Numbered from the stretch's first letter, positions 31,092 through 40,803 are shown. The stretch is DNA of 64,000 nucleotides from Pseudomonas putida (GCF_022627325.1 NZ_JAETZZ010000009.1:62001-126000), one strand, 5' to 3'. Notes: a model not told the origin generated them from the sequence alone. Made by a program: numbers and translations.

Positions 31092-33437
31092 TTACACGAT
31101 TCGCCCGTCGTCGCGCGCCCGCTCCAACTTGATGGCGACGAACTTGGAGGTCGGTGTATGGCTGCCCTGGCCAATGCTTTCCAACGGAATCAGCGGATTC
31201 ACTTCCGGATAGTACGCCGCCGCTTGCCCAGCCGGGATATCGAAAGGCAGCAGGGTGAAGCCCTGCACACGGCGCACATGCGCATCACCCCACAACGAGA
31301 CGATGTCGACCTTCTGCCCCGGCTGGAAGCCCAGGCGGATGATGTCGGCCTCGTTGACGAACAGCACGTCACGCTGGCCACGCACGCCACGGTAGCGGTC
31401 GTCCAGGCCATAGATGGTGGTGTTGTACTGATCGTGCGAGCGCATGGACTGCATGATCAGGTCGGGTACCTGGCCGCTGGCGCGTACCCGCTCGTCGAGC
31501 AGGGTGTCCGGCAGCAGGTTAGCCTTGAAGTTGGCGCGGCCGCTGATGGTCTTCCACTGGCGGCTGGCTGCACTGTTGCCCAGGTAGAAACCGCCTGGGT
31601 GGCTCAGGCGCTGGTTGAAGTCTGCAAAGCCTGCAATGGTGTCGCCGATCAAGTCGCGGATACGGTTGTAGTCGGCCACCAGCCAGTGCCAGTCGACCGG
31701 GTTTTTGCCCAGTGTGGCCGCGGCGATGCCGGCAACCACTGCCGGCTCCGAGCGCATGTGAGTCGACAGCGGCTTGAGCTGGCCGTTGGAGGCATGGACC
31801 ATGCTGAAAGAGTCTTCAACGGTGACCGCCTGCGGCCCGTCGGCCTGTAGGTCGATGTCGGTGCGGCCCAGGCACGGCAGAATCAGCGCCTGTTTGCCAT
31901 GGACCAGGTGGCTACGGTTGAGCTTGGTGCTGATGTGCACGGTCAGCGCGCAGTTGCGCAGGGCCTGTGCGGTACGCTCGGTATCCGGGGTGGCCTGGGC
32001 GAAGTTGCCACCCAGCCCGATGAACACCTTGGCGCGGCCGTCGAGCATGGCGTGGATCGCTTCGACGGTATTGTGGCCATTGTGCCGCGGCACCGGGAAA
32101 TTGAAGCGTTTTTCGATGGCATCGAGCAGCGCCACCGGTGGGCGCTCATTGATACCCATGGTGCGGTCGCCCTGCACGTTGCTGTGGCCACGTACCGGGC
32201 ACAGCCCTGCGCCAGGCACACCGATGTTACCGCGCAGCATCTGCAGGTTGACGATTTCCTGGATGGTAGGCACCGAGTGGCGGTGCTGCGTGATGCCCAT
32301 CGCCCAGCACATGATCACCCGCTTGCCGCGGCAGTACATGCGTGCCGCCAGCTCGATGTCCGCAAGCTCAAGGCCCGACTGCTCCTGGATGTGCGCCCAC
32401 GAGGTGGCGTCTACCGCCGCCAGGTACTCATCGACGCCGTGACCATGCTCGGCGATGAATACGTGATCGAACACCGCCGGCTCACCTTTGGCCTGCGCCT
32501 CACGCTCCCACTGCAGCAGGAATTTGGCCATGCCGCGCAGCAGCGCCATGTCACCGCCCAGCGCCGGGCGGAAGAACGCGGTGTTGGTCGGCCGGTCGCT
32601 GTTGGTCAGCATTTCCAACGGATTCTGGGGATGCTGGAAACGCTCCAGGCCGCGCTCCTTGAGCGGGTTGATGCACACTACCTGGGCGCCACGTTTCACG
32701 GCATCGCGCAGCGGGTCGAGCATGCGCGGGTGGTTGGTGCCGGGGTTCTGGCCCCAGACGAAGATTGCGTCGGCGTGCTCGAAGTCATCGAAAGTCACCG
32801 TCCCCTTGCCCACACCGATGCTTTGCCCCAAGGCTACGCCGCTGGCCTCGTGGCACATGTTGGAGCAGTCGGGGAAGTTGTTGGTGCCGTATGCCCGCAC
32901 GAACAACTGGTACAGGAACGCCGCTTCGTTGCTGGCCCGCCCGGAGGTATAGAACTCAGCCTGATCGGGGCTTGCCAGGTTGTTCAGCTCACGGGCGATC
33001 AAGGCAAAGGCTGCATCCCAGGCGATCGGCTGATAGCGGTCGCTGGCCGGGTCGTAGACCATCGGTTCGGTCAGGCGGCCTTGGTATTCCAGCCAGTAGT
33101 CGCTCTGCTCGAGCAGTGCACTGACGCTGTACCGGGCGAAGAATGCCGCATCGACGCGGCGCTTGGTGGCTTCCCAGTTGACCGCCTTGGCGCCGTTCTC
33201 GCAGAACTTGACCATGCCGCTTTCGGGCGAGTCGCCCCAGGCGCAACCGGGGCAGTCGAAGCCGCCATTCTGGTTGGTCTTGAGCAGGGCGCGAAGGTTC
33301 TTCAGCGCATTGTCGCTGCCCACCCAGGCCTTGGCCACGCTGCGCAGTGCGCCCCAGCCGCCGGCGGGGCCGTGGTAGGGCTTGTAGCGTGGTGGAGAGG
33401 CTGGGGCGTTGTCTGGAAGAGGTTGGTACGAGGTCAC
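31092..33437 (-). CDS. FdhF/YdeP-type molybdopterin oxidoreductase
   Basis: A 781-residue molybdenum-bis-MGD enzyme of the formate dehydrogenase-like YdeP subfamily. Recognisable parts are the N-terminal cysteines (FDCPGCAWGD and CENGAKAVNWE), which fit a reduced Fe-S site, the MGD segments FYTSGRASNEAAFLYQLF and NFPDCSNMCHEASGVALGQS, and the C-terminal molydopterin-binding domain (RSHDQYNTTIYGLDDRYRG). It lacks obvious partner subunits. It begins about 5 nt after fdhD, whose product inserts sulfur into such cofactors. GTG 33437 is the likeliest start (GGAG upstream within fdhD); the frame runs on upstream. True substrate unknown; YdeP relatives are linked to acid resistance. Confidence 0.88.
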   Translation of the reverse strand: MTSYQPLPDNAPASPPRYKPYHGPAGGWGALRSVAKAWVGSDNALKNLRALLKTNQNGGFDCPGCAWGDSPESGMVKFCENGAKAVNWEATKRRVDAAFFARYSVSALLEQSDYWLEYQGRLTEPMVYDPASDRYQPIAWDAAFALIARELNNLASPDQAEFYTSGRASNEAAFLYQLFVRAYGTNNFPDCSNMCHEASGVALGQSIGVGKGTVTFDDFEHADAIFVWGQNPGTNHPRMLDPLRDAVKRGAQVVCINPLKERGLERFQHPQNPLEMLTNSDRPTNTAFFRPALGGDMALLRGMAKFLLQWEREAQAKGEPAVFDHVFIAEHGHGVDEYLAAVDATSWAHIQEQSGLELADIELAARMYCRGKRVIMCWAMGITQHRHSVPTIQEIVNLQMLRGNIGVPGAGLCPVRGHSNVQGDRTMGINERPPVALLDAIEKRFNFPVPRHNGHNTVEAIHAMLDGRAKVFIGLGGNFAQATPDTERTAQALRNCALTVHISTKLNRSHLVHGKQALILPCLGRTDIDLQADGPQAVTVEDSFSMVHASNGQLKPLSTHMRSEPAVVAGIAAATLGKNPVDWHWLVADYNRIRDLIGDTIAGFADFNQRLSHPGGFYLGNSAASRQWKTISGRANFKANLLPDTLLDERVRASGQVPDLIMQSMRSHDQYNTTIYGLDDRYRGVRGQRDVLFVNEADIIRLGFQPGQKVDIVSLWGDAHVRRVQGFTLLPFDIPAGQAAAYYPEVNPLIPLESIGQGSHTPTSKFVAIKLERARDDGRIV

Positions 33438-33442
33438 GGCTA

Positions 33443-34273
33443 TTACGACTCCGCCGCTGGGCTGTAGACCCGCGGTGCACTGTGTTTGGGCAGGTGAATG
33501 AGGTTGAGGTTGTGCTTGCGCGCCCATTGCAGGGCAAGCCCGGTAGGGGCCGAGAGGCTGACCAGGGTCTGGATGCCGGCACGCAGGACTTTCTGGATCA
33601 GCTCCAGGCTGCAGCGGCTGGTGACGATGGCCAGGCCACCTGCGGTGGCGATGTCTTGGCGCAGCAGGGCGCCGATCAGCTTGTCCAGCGCGTTGTGGCG
33701 GCCAATGTCTTCACGGCCGAGCAGCAACTCGCCCTGGGCGTTCATGAACAATGCCGCATGCACGGCGCCGCAGTGCTGGCCCAGCGGCTGGAAGGCATCG
33801 ATGCGCTCACGCAGGCCCACCAACCACTGCGCCGGGGGCAATGGCGCGCCAGGCAGCTCGGCAAGCTCTGGTAGCGCTTGCTCCAGGGCTTCGACGCCAC
33901 ACAGGCCACAACCGCTGGTGCCGGCCAGTTGGCGACGCTGGTTTTTCAGGTTCCAGAATGCGCGGCTGGAAATTTCCAGGTCGGCGTACAACGCCGAGCC
34001 ACTGCCGGAAAGTTTCAGGTCGTAGATGTCTGCGGTGCCTTCGACGATGCCGCTGCCAACGCTGAAACCGACCGCAAAGTCTTCAAGGTCGGTGGGGCTG
34101 ACGAGCATCACGGCCTGATTGAGGCCGTTGTAGACGATGGCCAGGGCGACTTCTTCGGCCAGCGGTGTGCTGGCCCGCGCAGCGTCGTCGAGCTGGACGT
34201 AATCATAGGTGTTGCTGGCGGCAGGCAAGGCCAGAGGCGTCGAGGCCGCGCAGACCGGTGGCTTGCTGTTCAT
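33443..34273 (-). CDS. fdhD: Formate dehydrogenase accessory sulfurtransferase FdhD
   Basis: A 276-residue cytosolic protein that passes sulfur from a cysteine desulfurase to the molybdenum cofactor of formate dehydrogenases. The active cysteines are in TSGCGLCGVEAL (CGLC loop near residue 122), and GREDIGRHNALDKLIGALL is the conserved family segment. It is upstream of the FdhF/YdeP-type gene, its likely client. Confidence 0.93.
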   Translation of the reverse strand: MNSKPPVCAASTPLALPAASNTYDYVQLDDAARASTPLAEEVALAIVYNGLNQAVMLVSPTDLEDFAVGFSVGSGIVEGTADIYDLKLSGSGSALYADLEISSRAFWNLKNQRRQLAGTSGCGLCGVEALEQALPELAELPGAPLPPAQWLVGLRERIDAFQPLGQHCGAVHAALFMNAQGELLLGREDIGRHNALDKLIGALLRQDIATAGGLAIVTSRCSLELIQKVLRAGIQTLVSLSAPTGLALQWARKHNLNLIHLPKHSAPRVYSPAAES

Positions 34274-34465
34274 CGGGGCTGGTTGTTCATCGGCGCTGAC
34301 TACCGGCGGCTTTTTGATAGCACCAGCCTAGGCCTGTGGGCCGGTCACGTCTAATCGCTAGGGTCTATGCCTTGATAGACCGCGTCGATTGGTCGCAGTG
34401 GGGCGGGGGAGGAAATCCTGGCCTAGACTCGTGATTCCGAGGTTAACGTCAACATGGAGAACGCA

Positions 34466-34906
34466 ATGAGCCTTTTCAGTTTCGTGAAAGAAGCCGGCGA
34501 GAAGTTGATCGACCTACTGACGCCAGGCAATGCCAATGCCGAGGAGCAGTTGAAGAAACATGTGGAGAACGTCGGCCTGGGCAACCCGAACATCACCGCT
34601 ACGGTAGACGGTGACAAGATCACCCTCAAGGGCGAGGTTGCCAGCCAGGAGGAGAAGGAGAAGATCATCCTTGCGGCCGGTAACATAAGTGGTGTGGCCA
34701 GCGTTGACGATCAGATCACTGTAACAGGGCCGGTCGTTAAGGCTGCGCGGTTCGTTACCGTTAAAAAGGGTGACACGCTGTCAGCCATTGCCATGGTCGT
34801 GTATGGCAACGCCAGCCAGTACCACAAGATCTTCGAAGCCAACAAGCCGATGCTCAAGCATGAGGACAAGATCTATCCGGGCCAGGTGCTGCGTATTCCG
34901 GACTGA
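34466..34906 (+). CDS. kbp: BON-LysM potassium-binding protein Kbp
   Basis: A 146-residue protein with a BON domain (about residues 25-90, NITATVDGDKITLKGEVAS) and a C-terminal LysM domain (about 97-144, VKKGDTLSAIAMVVYGNAS...GQVLRIPD). This is the YgaU/Kbp arrangement; E. coli Kbp binds K+ in the cytosol. No signal peptide is seen. ATG 34466 follows GGAG by 6 nt. Confidence 0.88.
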   Translation: MSLFSFVKEAGEKLIDLLTPGNANAEEQLKKHVENVGLGNPNITATVDGDKITLKGEVASQEEKEKIILAAGNISGVASVDDQITVTGPVVKAARFVTVKKGDTLSAIAMVVYGNASQYHKIFEANKPMLKHEDKIYPGQVLRIPD

Positions 34907-34927
34907 CAGATCGCTATCGTCTGCCCC

Positions 34928-34986
34928 GGCCAATCGCCGGCAAGCCGGCTCCCACCGGATGGAGCCGGCTTGCCGGCGATTCGGCC
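34928..34986. repeat. REP element pair (inverted)
   Basis: Closely spaced opposed REP cores (CGCCGGCAAGCCGGCTCCCA and GGAGCCGGCTTGCCGGCGAT) between convergent kbp and the nucleotidase gene; they could fold into one hairpin. Confidence 0.88.
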
Positions 34987-35649
34987 CTAAAGACCGACCA
35001 GCAACTCCCGGTAATCCTCGACTGCCGCAAACTCCTGGGTATCGCGCGGCGCGGCCTGGCTATCGGGCTGGCGCACAGCCAGCAAATGCCCCACGCCAAA
35101 CCGCCGGGCACTGCGCAGGATGGCCAGGGTGTCGTCGATGAACAGGCTGCGCCCAGGCTCGAAGCCGATATCGGCCTGCAACGCGTCCCAGAACTGCGGG
35201 CTTTCTTTCGGGTAGCCATAATCATGCGAACTGATCAGCCGCTCGAAATACGGCGCCAGTTCCACCCGCTCCAGCTTCAACGACAGCGAATCGCGGTGCG
35301 CATTGGTGATCATTACCACGCGCTTGCCTGCCTGGCGGATCGCCGCCAGGAAGGTATCGGCGTCTGGGCGCAGGGCTATCAGGTCGGCGATCTCGCGCTT
35401 GAGTTCGCGGATCGGCAAGTTCAGCTCACGGCTCCAGAAGTCCAGGCAGTACCAGTTGAGCGTACCGGCATTGCGCTCGAACAACGGCTGCAGCTCCATC
35501 TCAGCCATTGCCCGGCTTACGCCGTGCACCTGTGCGTAGCGCTGGGGCAGGTGCTCCAGCCAGAAGCGGTTGTCGTAATGCAGATCGAGCAGCGTGCCGT
35601 CCATATCCAGCAGGACAGTATCGATGGCAGACCAGGGAAGAACAGGCAT
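34987..35649 (-). CDS. yrfG: GMP/IMP nucleotidase of the HAD superfamily (YrfG)
   Basis: A 220-residue HAD hydrolase that dephosphorylates purine nucleotides in its family. Motif I is LLDMDGTLLDL (nucleophile Asp and second Asp), motif II is VMITNAHRDS, and motif IV is SLFIDDTLAIL. ATG 35649 gives the standard N-terminus MPVLPWSAIDTVLLDMDG; the frame is open upstream. It is divergent from nudE, 64 bp apart. Confidence 0.9.
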   Translation of the reverse strand: MPVLPWSAIDTVLLDMDGTLLDLHYDNRFWLEHLPQRYAQVHGVSRAMAEMELQPLFERNAGTLNWYCLDFWSRELNLPIRELKREIADLIALRPDADTFLAAIRQAGKRVVMITNAHRDSLSLKLERVELAPYFERLISSHDYGYPKESPQFWDALQADIGFEPGRSLFIDDTLAILRSARRFGVGHLLAVRQPDSQAAPRDTQEFAAVEDYRELLVGL

Positions 35650-35713
35650 GGGAAACTCTCGTTCAGTCGGCAAGCCACGGTATAGTAACCCGTTCACGCC
35701 AAGGAGCCGCCCC

Positions 35714-36280
35714 ATGCGCCAGAAACCCACCGTTCTCAGCCGCGAGATCGTCGCCAGCAGCCGCTTGTTCCGCGTCGAGGCCGTGCAGTTGCGCTTCAGC
35801 AATGGCACCGAGCGTACCTACGAGCGTCTGGTCGGGCGCGGCAATGGCTACGGCGCGGTCATGATCGTGGCCATGCTCGATGCCGAACACGCCGTGTTGG
35901 TCGAGGAGTATTGCGGTGGCACGGATGAATACGAAGTGTCCCTGCCCAAAGGCCTGATCGAGCCGGGCGAGGATGTGCTGGCAGCGGCTGACCGGGAGCT
36001 CAAGGAAGAAGCCGGCTTTGGCGCGCGCCAGCTGGAACATTTGACCGAGCTGTCGCTGTCGCCCGGCTACATGAGCCAGAAGATCCAGGTGGTGCTGGCC
36101 ACCGACCTTTACGAAGAGCGGCTGGAAGGCGACGAGCCTGAGCCGATGCGGGTCGACAAGGTCAACCTTCGCGAACTCTCGGCGCTGGCCATGCACCCCC
36201 AGTTCAGCGAGGGGCGGGCGCTGGCGGCGTTGTACCTGGCGCGCGACCTGCTGATCCAGCGGGGGCTGCTCGAGGTATGA
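35714..36280 (+). CDS. nudE: ADP compounds hydrolase NudE
   Basis: A 188-residue Nudix hydrolase acting on ADP-ribose and related compounds. The Nudix box GLIEPGEDVLAAADRELKEEAGFG (G-x5-E-x7-REL-x-EE-x-G) is intact. ATG 35714 follows AAGGAG by 7 nt. It overlaps cysQ by 4 nt, so the two are coupled. Confidence 0.92.
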   Translation: MRQKPTVLSREIVASSRLFRVEAVQLRFSNGTERTYERLVGRGNGYGAVMIVAMLDAEHAVLVEEYCGGTDEYEVSLPKGLIEPGEDVLAAADRELKEEAGFGARQLEHLTELSLSPGYMSQKIQVVLATDLYEERLEGDEPEPMRVDKVNLRELSALAMHPQFSEGRALAALYLARDLLIQRGLLEV

Positions 36281-37104
36281 ACGACCAGCAACTGATGCAT
36301 GCAGTGGTGCAACTGGCCGGCCTGGCAGGGCAGGCGATCCTGCCGTTCTGGCGCGCCGACGTCGCGGTGACCAACAAGGCGGATGATTCGCCGGTGACCG
36401 CCGCCGACCTGGCCGCACACCGGGTAATCGCCGACGGGCTGCAGGCCCTGGCGCCGCACATCCCGGTGCTGTCCGAGGAGGACTGCAATATCCCGTTGGC
36501 CGAGCGCCAGGGCTGGCAGCGCTGGTGGCTGGTCGACCCTTTGGACGGTACCAAGGAGTTCATCGCGGGCAGCGAAGAGTTCACCGTCAATATCGCGCTG
36601 ATCGAAAACGGCGAAGTGGTGTTTGGCGTGGTTTCGATGCCGACCAGCGGCCGCTGTTACTTCGGTGGCCACGGCCTGGGCGCCTGGCGGGCAGAGGCCG
36701 GCGGCGAGCCCCAGCCGGTCCAGGTGCGTAACGCGCCACCTGCCGATGGCCGTTTCACCGTGGTCGCCAGCCGACGCCACTCCAGCCCACAGCAGGAGGC
36801 GTTGCTGGCTGGCCTGGGCGCTGCTGTCGGCGAGCTGGAGCTGGCCAATATCGGCAGCTCGCTCAAGTTCTGCCTGCTGGCCGAAGGCAGTGCCGACTGC
36901 TACCCGCGACTGGCGCCGACATCGCAGTGGGACACCGCTGCGGCGCAAGGTGTGCTGGAAGGGGCAGGCGGCGAAGTGATTGGCGTGGACGGCCAGCCGT
37001 TCTGCTACCCGCCGCGCGAATCCCTGCTCAACCCCTTCTTCCTGGCTTTGCCCGCAGCGGCAAGCTGGCGTCAGGCGCTGATCCAGCTCGCCTCAGCGAT
37101 GTAA
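36277..37104 (+). CDS. cysQ: 3'(2'),5'-bisphosphate nucleotidase CysQ
   Basis: A 275-residue phosphatase that removes the 3' phosphate of PAP, a by-product of sulfate assimilation. The inositol-monophosphatase-type metal motifs are LSEED and DPLDGTKEFI (about residue 88), with WDTAAAQGVLEGAGG near the C-terminus. It links to the window's sulfur theme. The last 12 nt overlap the convergent thioesterase gene. Confidence 0.93.
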   Translation: MNDQQLMHAVVQLAGLAGQAILPFWRADVAVTNKADDSPVTAADLAAHRVIADGLQALAPHIPVLSEEDCNIPLAERQGWQRWWLVDPLDGTKEFIAGSEEFTVNIALIENGEVVFGVVSMPTSGRCYFGGHGLGAWRAEAGGEPQPVQVRNAPPADGRFTVVASRRHSSPQQEALLAGLGAAVGELELANIGSSLKFCLLAEGSADCYPRLAPTSQWDTAAAQGVLEGAGGEVIGVDGQPFCYPPRESLLNPFFLALPAAASWRQALIQLASAM

Positions 37105-37548
37105 CACATACTGCCCGCTGAACCTCACGGCGGGCTCGTCGCTGCCAGCATTGCACACCGTGGTGTCCAGCGTCAGGCGCGCACGGCCGCGGCGCTGATA
37201 CAGCGTCACGAAGCGCTCCCAGGTTTTTTCGTCCGGTGCGGCGCAGCGTGCCACGGCCGTGCCGGTGACCGGCAGCGGGTAGCTGATCTGCCCCTCCTGA
37301 ATGACGATATGCCCGTCGTCGATGCCCAGTTCGCGCAGGCGCAGGTGCAGCCAGCCCCAGCCCACCAGAACGGCGGCGCAGTACAGGCTGCCGCCGAACA
37401 TGGTGCTCTTGTGGTTGACGTTGGCGGCCAGCGGCAGTTGCAGGCGCAGGCTCTGGCCTTGCCAATCGATGACCTGCAGGCCCATTTCACGGGTCAGGGG
37501 AATGTCGCTGTGCAGTACGTCCTGCAGGTACTGGCTGTCGCTGTTCAT
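37093..37548 (-). CDS. YiiD-C-type thioesterase-domain protein
   Basis: A 151-residue protein of the PF09500 hotdog family. It has LPLAANVNHKSTMFGGSLYCAAVLVGWG with the H-K-x-T-M-F-G-G segment. It ends on the last 12 nt of cysQ and its start overlaps the regulator stop by 4 nt, so it is translated downstream of the two-component genes. Substrate unknown. Confidence 0.82.
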   Translation of the reverse strand: MNSDSQYLQDVLHSDIPLTREMGLQVIDWQGQSLRLQLPLAANVNHKSTMFGGSLYCAAVLVGWGWLHLRLRELGIDDGHIVIQEGQISYPLPVTGTAVARCAAPDEKTWERFVTLYQRRGRARLTLDTTVCNAGSDEPAVRFSGQYVLHR

Positions 37549-38954
37549 GGGCGGTTGTCCTCTTGGTCGTCGGGCCCGCTGTGGCCACCGTCAAAACTGA
37601 GGCCGTGCTTGCGCAGCTTGTCATGCAAGGTTTTACGCGGGATACCGAGGGCCTCGGCCAGGCTGCGCATGGAGCTGTGCGGCTGGCCCAGTTCGGCAGC
37701 AATCAACGAACGCTCGAACTGCTCGACCTGTTCGCTGAGGTTGCCCAGCTGATGCGCTGTTGTGGGTGCTGCGGCAACGGGAGCCTGGTTATCGAGCGCC
37801 AGCTCCAGGCCCAGGGCGAAACGCTCGGCGGCGTTTTGCAGTTCGCGCACATTGCCTGGCCAGGCATGGCGCAGCAGCATGGCCCGGTGCGCCGGCTGCA
37901 GGGTTTGCGGTGGCAGGCCGTGACGCTGGCTGGCGGTATCGGCGAAGTGCTGGAACAGCACCAGGATGTCATCCCCACGCTCGCGCAGCGGCGGTATGCG
38001 CAGCGGCGCCACGTTCAGGCGGTAATAAAGGTCGGCACGGAAACGGCCCTGGTCGGCAGACTGGCGCAGGTCTTCCTTGGTTGCGGCAATGATGCGGATG
38101 TCCAGCGGGATCAGTTGGTTGCCGCCCAGGCGCTCGACCACCCGTTCCTGCAGCAGGCGCAGCAACTTCACCTGCACGTCCAGGCTCATGCTTTCGATTT
38201 CGTCGAGGAACAGCGTGCCGCCATTGGCGAACTCGAATTTGCCGATGCGGCGCTTCTGCGCGCCGGTGAAAGCACCGGGCTCATGGCCGAACAGCTCGCT
38301 TTCGACCACCGACTCGGCCAGGGCGCCGGCATTGATGGCCACGAATGGCCCCTCGCGGCGGCTGGACAAATCGTGCAGGGCGCGGGCGACCACCTCTTTG
38401 CCAGCGCCGGTTTCACCGAGGATCAGCACATCGGCGCGGGTGCCGGCCAGGGCACCGATCTGTTCGCGCAGGCGCTGCATGGCGGGCGACTGGCCGACCA
38501 GGCGGGTAGAGAGTTGCTGGCGGTCGCTCAAGGCCAGGCGCAGGCTACGGTTGTCGAGCACCAGCCGGCGCAGGGCCAGGGCGCGGCGCACGCTGTCGAG
38601 CAGGGCTTCACTGGCAAACGGTTTTTCAAGGAAGTCGTAGGCGCCGGCACGCATGGCCTGCACTGCCAGGGGCACATCGCCGTGGCCGGTGATCAGCAGC
38701 ACTGGCAATTCGTTGTCCCGCCCGTGCAATTGTTCGAGCAGTTGCAGGCCATCGATGCCGGGCATGCGGATATCGCTGACGACCACGCCAGGCCAGTCGG
38801 GCTCCAGGCGCTCGGCCAGGCCTTGGGCGTCGCCCAGGGCAACCACCTTCAGCCCCGCCAGGTCGAGGGTTTGGCTCAAGGCCTGGCGCAGGTGTGGGTC
38901 GTCGTCGACCAGCAGCACCTGGGCCTGGCTGTCGATCTGTATCTCGGGGGTCAT
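37545..38954 (-). CDS. Sigma-54-dependent response regulator (DctD-like)
   Basis: A 469-residue NtrC-class activator. Receiver: Asp17-Asp19 and phospho-acceptor Asp61 (VSDIRMPGIDG). AAA+ domain: Walker A GETGAGKE, the sigma-54 contact loop GAFTGA, and Walker B GGTLFLDEIE. C-terminal Fis-type HTH ends in LGIPRKTLHDKLRKHGL. It activates sigma-54 promoters when phosphorylated by the kinase encoded just upstream (4-nt overlap). The DctB/DctD resemblance suggests a dicarboxylate or amino-acid uptake target, which is not in this window as far as I can tell. Confidence 0.92.
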   Translation of the reverse strand: MTPEIQIDSQAQVLLVDDDPHLRQALSQTLDLAGLKVVALGDAQGLAERLEPDWPGVVVSDIRMPGIDGLQLLEQLHGRDNELPVLLITGHGDVPLAVQAMRAGAYDFLEKPFASEALLDSVRRALALRRLVLDNRSLRLALSDRQQLSTRLVGQSPAMQRLREQIGALAGTRADVLILGETGAGKEVVARALHDLSSRREGPFVAINAGALAESVVESELFGHEPGAFTGAQKRRIGKFEFANGGTLFLDEIESMSLDVQVKLLRLLQERVVERLGGNQLIPLDIRIIAATKEDLRQSADQGRFRADLYYRLNVAPLRIPPLRERGDDILVLFQHFADTASQRHGLPPQTLQPAHRAMLLRHAWPGNVRELQNAAERFALGLELALDNQAPVAAAPTTAHQLGNLSEQVEQFERSLIAAELGQPHSSMRSLAEALGIPRKTLHDKLRKHGLSFDGGHSGPDDQEDNRP

Positions 38955-40765
38955 GCCGAGGGGTCCTCCGATGGTTGCAGGTTGGCGCCGGGAGCTGCCA
39001 CGCGCATTTGCAGGGTGAGCAGGGCGCCGCCTTCCGGGTGGTTGGCCAGCAGCAGTTCACCGCCCAGGGCACGCATCAGGCTTTCGCAGATGGCCAGGCC
39101 CAGGCCCAAGCCCTGGGTGCGGGTCTTGGTGGTGAAGAACGGCTCCTTGGCATGCTCAAGGGCCTGCCGGCTGAAGCCTGGGCCATTGTCGCGGATGAAC
39201 AGGTAGACGTAGTCATCGCGCTGTTCGGCACTGAGCCACAGGCGGCGCGGGTTGGCTTTTTCAGTCAGGGCATCGAGGGCGTTGGCCAGCAGGTTGCCGA
39301 GCACCTGGCGCAGGCGGGTTTCCCCGGCCTGCACCCACAGGGTGGCATCGGGCAGGTCACGGATCAGCTCGACGGCCATCGCCCGGCGGCGTTTGGCCAG
39401 AAGCGCCAGGGCGTCGTCCAGCGCCGGCTGCAGGGCCACGCTTTCCGGCGCGTGGCGATCGCGCCGGGCGAAGGCCCGCAGGTGAGCGATGATCGAGGCC
39501 ATGCGCCCGGTCAGTTCACCGATCAGCTTGAGGTTGCCACGGGCATCTTCAGTGCGCTGATGATCGAGCAGGATCTCGGCGTTTTCCGCGTAACTGCGGA
39601 TGGCTGCCAAGGGCTGGTTGAGTTCGTGGCTGATGCTCGCCGACATGGTACCGAGCACCGACAACTTGCCCGCCTGCACCAGCTCATCCTGGGCGCGTAC
39701 CAGCTCCTGCTGGGCATTTTCGCGCTCCAGTACCGCGCTTTTCAGGCGGTTGTTGAGGCCTTCGAGGTCGGCGGTGCGCTGCGCCACACGATTTTCCAGC
39801 TCCTGACGGCCCCGGGCTTCGAAGTCGATGCGGTCGATGTAGTGCCGGCGGCGTTGCATCACCAGCCCGGCCAGCAGCATCAGCACCAGCAGTGCGCCGC
39901 CACCGATGGCCATGACGGTTTGCACCGAGCGGTCGACCAGCATGCGCGGTGCGAGGATGCTGACCTGCCAGCCGGTCTCCTTGATGTCACGGGTCTGCGC
40001 CAGCCAGGCGTTCGGGTTGAGGTCCAGCGGCTGTGGCGCCTGGGTCGGGTAGGGCTGGATGGCGATGATCGCCTGGCGCTCGGCCTCGGTCAGCTCGCGG
40101 GTGGCGCGAAAACGCCATTCGGGCCGGGAGGTGAGGATCACCACACCGTTGTGGTCGGTCAGCAGCAATTGCTCAGGCGTATTGCCCCAGAGCGTCTCGG
40201 TGTGGTCCAGGTCGACCTTGACCACCAATACACCGACGATGCGTTCACGGTCATGTACTGCAGCGGCAAAAAAGTAGCCGCGCTTGGCCGATGTGGTGCC
40301 TTGCCCGAAGAAGCGCCCAAGTTGCCCGGCCATGGCTTCGTTGAAGTACGGGCGGAAGGCGAAGTTACGGCCCACGAAGCTGTCGCGCTTGTCCCAGTTG
40401 GAGGCGGCCAGAGTGTTGCCGCTGACGTCCATCAGGTACATCACCTCGGCACCGGTCTGGTGGGCGATGTCTTTGAGCAGGCGATTGGCGTTGGTCACCG
40501 CTTCGAGCTTGAACGGGTCGGCCAGCACGCCACGCAGCGCCGGCAGTTCGCCAAGAATCTGCGGCAGGGTTTCGTAGCGGTGCAGGGTGCCGAGCAGGTT
40601 GGCGACGTACAGGTCCAGGGTCTGGCGATTCTGCGACGCCAGTTCGTCCTGGTAATAGCGTTCGGCAAGGTGATGCAGCGGCCACAGCAAAGGGGCCAGG
40701 CACAGGGCCAACAGGGCCAGGCTGCGCCAGCGGGGACGGCGTGGGTGCGTGGGTTTTGCAATCAT
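38951..40765 (-). CDS. Membrane sensor histidine kinase (DctB-like)
   Basis: A 604-residue kinase. TM1 is near residues 14-32 (LALLALCLAPLLWPL), a large periplasmic double-PAS-type sensor domain follows to about 290, TM2 is near 295-315 (VMAIGGGALLVLMLLAGLVM), then a coiled coil. The phospho-acceptor is His380 in SISHELNQPLAAIRSYAEN, and the ATPase ends with GLGLGLAICESLMRALGG. ATG 40765 (MIAKPTHPRRPRW) fits best; the frame is open far upstream. Cognate to the regulator that follows. Ligand unknown. Confidence 0.9.
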   Translation of the reverse strand: MIAKPTHPRRPRWRSLALLALCLAPLLWPLHHLAERYYQDELASQNRQTLDLYVANLLGTLHRYETLPQILGELPALRGVLADPFKLEAVTNANRLLKDIAHQTGAEVMYLMDVSGNTLAASNWDKRDSFVGRNFAFRPYFNEAMAGQLGRFFGQGTTSAKRGYFFAAAVHDRERIVGVLVVKVDLDHTETLWGNTPEQLLLTDHNGVVILTSRPEWRFRATRELTEAERQAIIAIQPYPTQAPQPLDLNPNAWLAQTRDIKETGWQVSILAPRMLVDRSVQTVMAIGGGALLVLMLLAGLVMQRRRHYIDRIDFEARGRQELENRVAQRTADLEGLNNRLKSAVLERENAQQELVRAQDELVQAGKLSVLGTMSASISHELNQPLAAIRSYAENAEILLDHQRTEDARGNLKLIGELTGRMASIIAHLRAFARRDRHAPESVALQPALDDALALLAKRRRAMAVELIRDLPDATLWVQAGETRLRQVLGNLLANALDALTEKANPRRLWLSAEQRDDYVYLFIRDNGPGFSRQALEHAKEPFFTTKTRTQGLGLGLAICESLMRALGGELLLANHPEGGALLTLQMRVAAPGANLQPSEDPSA

Positions 40766-40803
40766 CGCGTAAATGCGCCAGAAGAGTCTGGCGCAATTAT
40801 GCG

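Noticed and set aside
31899..33467. 522-aa plus-strand open frame opposite the molybdoenzyme gene
   Set aside because: Shadow of a clear enzyme gene; no motif and no ribosome site.
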